This document shows, one piece after another, positions 8,415-11,989 of a stretch of DNA of 11,989 nt (the stretch's first letter is position 1; every line of letters starts with the position of its first letter). Both the position numbers and the translations under genes were made by a program. The DNA lies in NCBI GenBank assembly GCA_015499985.1, contig JAAAUF010001100.1, positions 260 to 12,248 on the forward strand, in the 5' to 3' direction. The notes below the pieces were generated by a model that made no database searches, was not told the origin of the DNA, and saw nothing but the letters and a program-made list of their open reading frames with translations. The stretch comes from Haplosporangium gracile. Lineage: Eukaryota > Mortierellomycota > Mortierellomycetes > Mortierellales > Mortierellaceae.

Positions 8415-10587
8415 ATGGTGGACCTTGTGATTAATATCCCAGATCAAGAGGAGGCGCTTGTGGAGGCGCTTGGTGTCCAGGAACAGGAGGAGCATGGATT
8501 CGACAAATTAGTAGAGAAGAAGACGGCTTCTAGTGGTGCTAGTGTCCGTTCATTCAAGGCTCTGAACGTATTCCTTACCGAGGCTGGTGTTCGACTTTCA
8601 GGGAGCACCAGCCATTTCTTGCCTCGGCGGAAATAAACAGGACGGGCGATGCGGCCCACGACAACACCACCTCGTTATCTAGGACAGTCACCTCGGCGTC
8701 GCTCTCGGCTCAAGGCAAGCATGTCGTGCTGACAGCGGATGCAGAGGATGCAGCGGTCGTACAGCTTTGGCAGGTTAGGGGCCAGGATCCGATATTCAAG
8801 TATATCCTGCAACTCTCAAAAGGACGGCACAGAACTTCCCGTATCCTCGTCGTTAGAGCCTCAAGACCATTCTTGCCTCGGCGGATGTCGTGGCTGTAAT
8901 TTGCAGACGCAAATCCATGTCTGCTCTGTCCTGTGGCTAACTGGGATGGTTCACAAGTATACCTCAGCGACTGTACGCCGTTCGACAGTGAGCAGAAGGT
9001 TAGAGATAATGTCAAAGAGCGTATGGCGTTGTACAGAGTCGATCGACTCAGTACGAGACTTCTATCGATGAAGGCGTCTGTTGGCTCTGGGTTTGAGCGA
9101 ATCGATATCGAGGAGCGCTTTCCGGTGCTCAAGGGCTTCTATGGCATGGCCGCTTTCCAACTTATCGCGATCGAGAATCAAGACGTTAAAGATGAGCTCT
9201 TCGTTTGTTGCAACAGCCTCAGGTCCACATCTTTACGGCGTTCGGAGATTGGACCCATTTGAGGACTATCGACATTAATCCTGTGCTGAGATCGCACACC
9301 CTACGACGTCTATGCGGCTCTGCAACGACAACTCTGCGGGAAATACCTCTTTCTGGAGACCCCTAACAGTTCCTAGCTGTCGAAATGGGACATCGAGAAG
9401 GGCGTGCGGGTTTCAGTCCACACGAAAGTGCAGCCAGGAGAGTATTATGGACTAAGCAATTATGCGAGTGTCTCTCACAATAGTAAGCTGATGGCGATTC
9501 CGGGAAAAGACTATGTAAACTTGCACCAAACGTCCACATGGACTTTTTTAGGATCATTTCGGATCAAGAAGACGACAAGGTCGAATAGCATTTGTCAAGC
9601 AGACCGTGTTTGTCCGAGATGACAAGTACTTGTTGATCGAGGCCAGGTCGCGTCCGGCAGGCTTTTTGCAGAAAATCGAGGATACGTCGTGGCGGTGGAG
9701 GACATGAAAACGGTAGCGCGATATGTTACGCTAGGGACTGAATCCCTTTGGATACTACCCGCTCCACGCCGATCGTACGACCTGGTGGCCTTGTCTCTGG
9801 GTGAATCGGTTATGGGACTTTTAAATCTCCAGGATCGGATACTCGAGTCCCCTGCGACATCCAGGGACCGAGGCGATGATAACTGTGGAGCCCCATCCAT
9901 TTCAATTCCCGACAAGAAACTGCGGCACACCCTTCTGGCTTGCGTTGGAAATTGGAGATTGTCGCTTCTCAAACAGGATCGCGCATGGCCCATCAAGTTC
10001 GATACCAGCTGGATGTTACAGTTGCCGAGGGTGAAAATGAGGCATGGAGGACAAAGATGGAGGCTCCGATGACGTCCTCCCTGTTTCACCACTACTTTTT
10101 TTTCTGTGAAAACGGCTAGTACCTCATTCACAAGTTCAACTACGTGAACATGGTGTGGAGATGTCCGAGAACGGCCGAGGACGAGTTTGAGCTCCTGTAC
10201 GTCCAGATTAACGAGGACACGGTCCCATTGTGTGTCTGCTGCCAGCGTGGACAGATATATGAGGGAGTATAAGCAGGTTGTCGAAACGACTGAGTGGGTG
10301 TCGGATTGCGGGAACTCGTTCAACCTGGACCAAGCTCCTTTCTTTCTCGATGCTGTTCTCTTCTTGATCAAGGACACATACTCGTACGCCAACGAGCCCT
10401 TGCAGAGGGAGATTATCCGGTTCCTCAGCAAGTATACCAACTCGTACCCTCATGTGGGTGACATCTCCACTAGTATGATGGTCAAAATCTGCTCGGGGTG
10501 GGAAACCAAAGCGGGTGGGAACCCAAAGCTCACGTAGCTTTTCTGAATGTCGTCAAGGCCTTGTTATCAACCACCACGAATCCCTGA
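8415..10587 (+). pseudogene. Frame-broken large gene, propeller-like accessory family
   Basis: The + strand holds protein-like segments in changing frames, in consistent order. 8415-8600: start and acidic N-terminus. 8603-8821: strand-and-turn text like a beta-propeller blade (ASLSAQGKHVVLTAD, VVQLWQVRGQDP). 8936-9215: DGSQVYLSD, FPVLKGFYGMAAFQLI. 9223-9290: VHIFTAFGDWTHLRTIDIN. 9305-9560: YLFLETPNSS, stop, LSKWDIEKGVRVS. 9585-9660: FVRDDKYLLIEARSRP. 9689-about 9900. 10033-10269: TAG stop before YLIHKFNYVNMVWRCP. 10277-10512: FFLDAVLFLIKDTYS. Then 10513-10587. In-frame stops lie at 8897, 9374, 10117 and 10270, and at least six frame changes are needed. The segments resemble, from memory only, large WD40-like proteins frequent in Mortierella relatives; I cannot name a function. 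Some breaks could be missed introns, but nonsense codons inside conserved-looking text argue for decay. Confidence 0.75.
10496..10529 (+). repeat. 17-bp tandem duplication that breaks a reading frame
   Basis: gggtgggaaaccaaagc (10496-10512) is followed at once by gggtgggaacccaaagc (10513-10529), one mismatch in 17. Before it, the frame reads ...MVKICSGWETKA; after it, the text continues as GWEPKAHVAFLNVVKALL one frame over. Since 17 is not a multiple of three, a single slippage duplication explains the frameshift. The one mismatch suggests it is not brand new. Confidence 0.85.
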
Positions 10588-11206
10588 ATCTCGTGACACG
10601 ACATGTCCGAATCCTCCAATCCCGTTTGGATCCTTTTTGGCAAGGCCCGATCCCACCCCAAGGCAATACGTCAAATTGGACGAAGGACCACACACTTCGA
10701 GGTCATCATAGCGTAGTTACCAGTCTTGTCTTTTCATCCAATGGTCAACAACTTGTCTCTGGTAGCTGGGACCATGCGGTGCGACTGTGGAACTGCGAGA
10801 CACAAGCACCAATATACATTTTGGAGAAACATTTTGGCTATGTGTCAGCAGTAGCATTTTCACCAAGCGGCAAGCAAGTTGCATCAGCTGGTAAGGACGG
10901 GTCGGTGAGGCTCTGGGACGTTGAGACTGGTGACACTATTTTTGTCTTGACGGGCTATAACAACGTCAACACTGTCGCCTACTCGCCCAACGGAAATGGC
11001 ATTGCATCCGGCGACCAAGATGGAGTGATCCGGGTTTTCGACACTGACACTGGCCAGCTTATATTGGTTTCGAGTACCGACAATCAGGAAATTCTCTGTC
11101 TCACATATTCACCGCACGGACAGTCGATCACTTCAGGCGGCAATTGTCTGCTTCTCATCCAATGGTCAATGGATCGTCTCGGCACGACAAAACAGTCCAG
11201 CTTAAC
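10581..11206 (+). pseudogene. WD40-repeat fragment without start codon
   Basis: In one frame from about 10581 there is a lead-in segment (SRLDPFWQGPIPPQGNTS), then WD40 blades. Blade 1 begins about 10686 (HTLRGHHSVVTSLVFSSNG ... GSWDHAVRLWN); blade 2 is ILEKHFGYVSAVAFSPSG ... KDGSVRLWDVETG; blade 3 is VLTGYNNVNTVAYSPNG ... QDGVIRVFDTDTG; blade 4 breaks off at SITSGG near 11140. A fifth remnant (VCFSSNGQWIVSA, then DKTVQL) follows in two other frames to about 11206. So 3.5-5 of the usual 7 blades remain. The frame opens just after a stop and has no ATG before the WD40 part. WD40 propellers are protein-interaction platforms; in fungi they often sit at the C-terminus of NACHT/STAND proteins, but no NTPase part is present here. 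It joins the preceding pseudogene without a gap and runs in the same frame into the methyltransferase fragment. Confidence 0.8.
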
Positions 11207-11270
11207 TCGTATCGTCTCGCACCATCCTCTTTCCACCCCAGGAATGCACCGGTGCTACCAAAGTCGGTCA

Positions 11271-11685
11271 ATTTTCAAGGCCCCCTTCTCTTACATCCTC
11301 TGCTCCGAGATCCTCTACTTGCCCAAGTTTCACCGCGCACTCCTCAAGACGCTGACCAAATTCGCAGACGACCAGTCGGTAGTGCTGCTACTCTGGAAAC
11401 AGCGTGGACTGGGCGAGGAGCACTTCTTTGATATCGTCTGCAGGCCCTCTACTGGGTGGAAAGTTCAATATGTAAGCAAGGGTATATCTGGCGTTTTTGT
11501 GCTTTATCGATGTTCGAAATGTTTTTGACGTGGTTGTGGATCTGACTGACGCGCTTCTTATTTTCGGCTAGTTGGAGAGGACTGTACTGGACGCGGAGTT
11601 CCAGGACCAGCCCTACGGCATCGCACAGATGACAAGAATTTCAACAAACTCCCCTTCTTCGTCCCCCATCGACTCACTACCGTAG
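11271..11685 (+). pseudogene. C-terminal fragment of a family-16 lysine methyltransferase
   Basis: Two exons, 11271-11471 and 11572-11685, joined by a clean GT-AG intron, give about 104 residues ending at TAG 11683-11685. Features: APFSYILCSEILYLPKFH, a run LLKTLTKF ... VVLLLW, then KQRGLGEEHFFDIV and GWKVQY, and in exon 2 LERTVLDAEFQDQPYGIAQM. This fits the last third of the Methyltransf_16 (METTL21/EFM) group of seven-beta-strand protein-lysine methyltransferases, where a DXXY motif precedes a hydrophobic strand and an R-G-x-x-E ... FF segment. Here the motif reads EILY. The S-adenosylmethionine-binding half with its glycine motif is missing, replaced upstream by WD40 sequence, so the fragment cannot be active as it stands. 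The kept intron points to DNA-level copying and not a retrocopy. The exact subfamily is uncertain. Confidence 0.7.
11472..11571 (+). other. Retained spliceable intron in the methyltransferase fragment
   Basis: Donor gtaagc at 11472, branch-like ctgactgac at about 11542-11550, acceptor ggctag ending 11571; 100 nt, phase 0. Splicing joins KVQY to LERTVLD, matching the expected continuation toward the C-terminus, while the unspliced frame ends at 11528. It has the same size and signals as the eIF3e introns. Confidence 0.75.
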
Positions 11686-11989
11686 TTTCCGCCCAGAGGA
11701 AGGCTCTAACAACAGCAACAAAAAAAATGGCTCCAATTTGACACAATCCGACACAATAACCAGCATGGAAATCGTCAGCAATGACTACAGGGGTGGGGAA
11801 GGCAAAGTTGACAGCAGTGCCGTTGGCATTCTTACTGTGACGGCAGAACCCCACTCGGCGCCCATTTTAGATCCATTTTGCAAGGCTTTTTTTTTAAAAA
11901 AAAAAAAAATGTCCACTATCATGTCAAAAAACACATCCATTGCAAAAACGTTGAGGTACAAAAGCGAGTCAAAATTAACATTTTTCTGT
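11686..11989. other. 3' flank, no gene recognised
   Basis: Follows the methyltransferase stop. It is A-rich toward the right end, with aaaaaaaat at 11721-11729 and the T9A14 tract. A minus-strand open frame at 11558-11854 overlaps the methyltransferase second exon and resembles nothing known. No repeat boundary or target-site duplication is visible before the window ends. Confidence 0.4.
11887..11909. repeat. T9A14 homopolymer pair
   Basis: Nine T (11887-11895) are followed directly by fourteen A (11896-11909). The tract is partly self-complementary and would act as a rigid, nucleosome-disfavouring element. A run of A downstream of a copied gene could recall a retroposition tail, but the neighbouring fragment keeps its intron, so I do not read it that way. 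Length may be imprecise because of homopolymer sequencing. Confidence 0.7.

Noticed and set aside
9595..10440. 281-codon minus-strand open frame across the pseudogene
   Set aside because: Its translation is Ser/Arg-rich without domains, while the opposite strand shows protein-like blocks in order.
11558..11854. 98-codon minus-strand open frame at the right end
   Set aside because: Overlaps the methyltransferase second exon in antisense and resembles no family.
11887..11909. T9A14 as a transcription terminator or retroposon poly-A tail
   Set aside because: Bacterial-type terminators do not apply to a fungal nuclear genome, and the adjacent gene fragment keeps its intron, which argues against retroposition.
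1..11989. tRNA genes, rRNA, CRISPR arrays, transposase or reverse transcriptase
   Set aside because: Looked for and not seen: no tRNA-like GTTCRA arm in a plausible cloverleaf, no spaced identical repeats, no recognisable mobile-element protein text.

Overview
The window looks like nuclear DNA of a fungus, most likely an early-diverging filamentous fungus of the Mortierella type. Support comes from introns of about 100 nt with GTATGT/GTAAGT donors, CTGAC-like branch sites and TAG acceptors; long pyrimidine-rich tracts upstream of start codons; codons in the intact genes biased to C or G in third position; and worn copies of WD40-type genes. The genus is inferred from style and not proven. I see no rRNA, tRNA, CRISPR array, transposase or reverse transcriptase.

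Layout: (1) 1-2041 is non-coding. Its + strand is purine-rich at the left, with two inverted CCAAT boxes, and becomes strongly pyrimidine-rich toward 2041, as expected between two divergent promoters. (2) 2042-3461 is a 12-TM major facilitator transporter of the FLVCR/SLC49 type, without introns but carrying one frame break near 2599. (3) 3462-5562 is a 2.1-kb intergenic stretch with an 11-unit hexanucleotide repeat, a CGAC microsatellite and a G-rich tract with quadruplex potential. (4) 5563-7805 is a complete six-exon gene for translation initiation factor eIF3 subunit e (449 aa), with an unusually long first intron. (5) 7806-8414 is 3' flank and the pyrimidine-rich 5' flank of the next locus. 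(6) 8415-11685 is a gene graveyard, all on the + strand. It holds a frame-broken propeller-like family gene (8415-10587), then a WD40-repeat fragment without a start codon (10581-11206), then the last part of a family-16 lysine methyltransferase that still has its intron (11271-11685). (7) 11686-11989 holds nothing recognisable apart from a T9A14 tract.

The two conserved genes are unrelated housekeeping functions (membrane transport and translation initiation), and nothing suggests they work together. The right third is the unusual part. Pieces of at least two, probably three, gene families are joined head to tail, with frameshifts, nonsense codons, a 17-bp tandem duplication that directly breaks a frame, and one continuous reading frame running from WD40 blades into the methyltransferase tail. 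I read this as decay and recombination of an accessory gene family rather than an active new system. The WD40-methyltransferase joint and the transporter frame break are the two things most worth checking.
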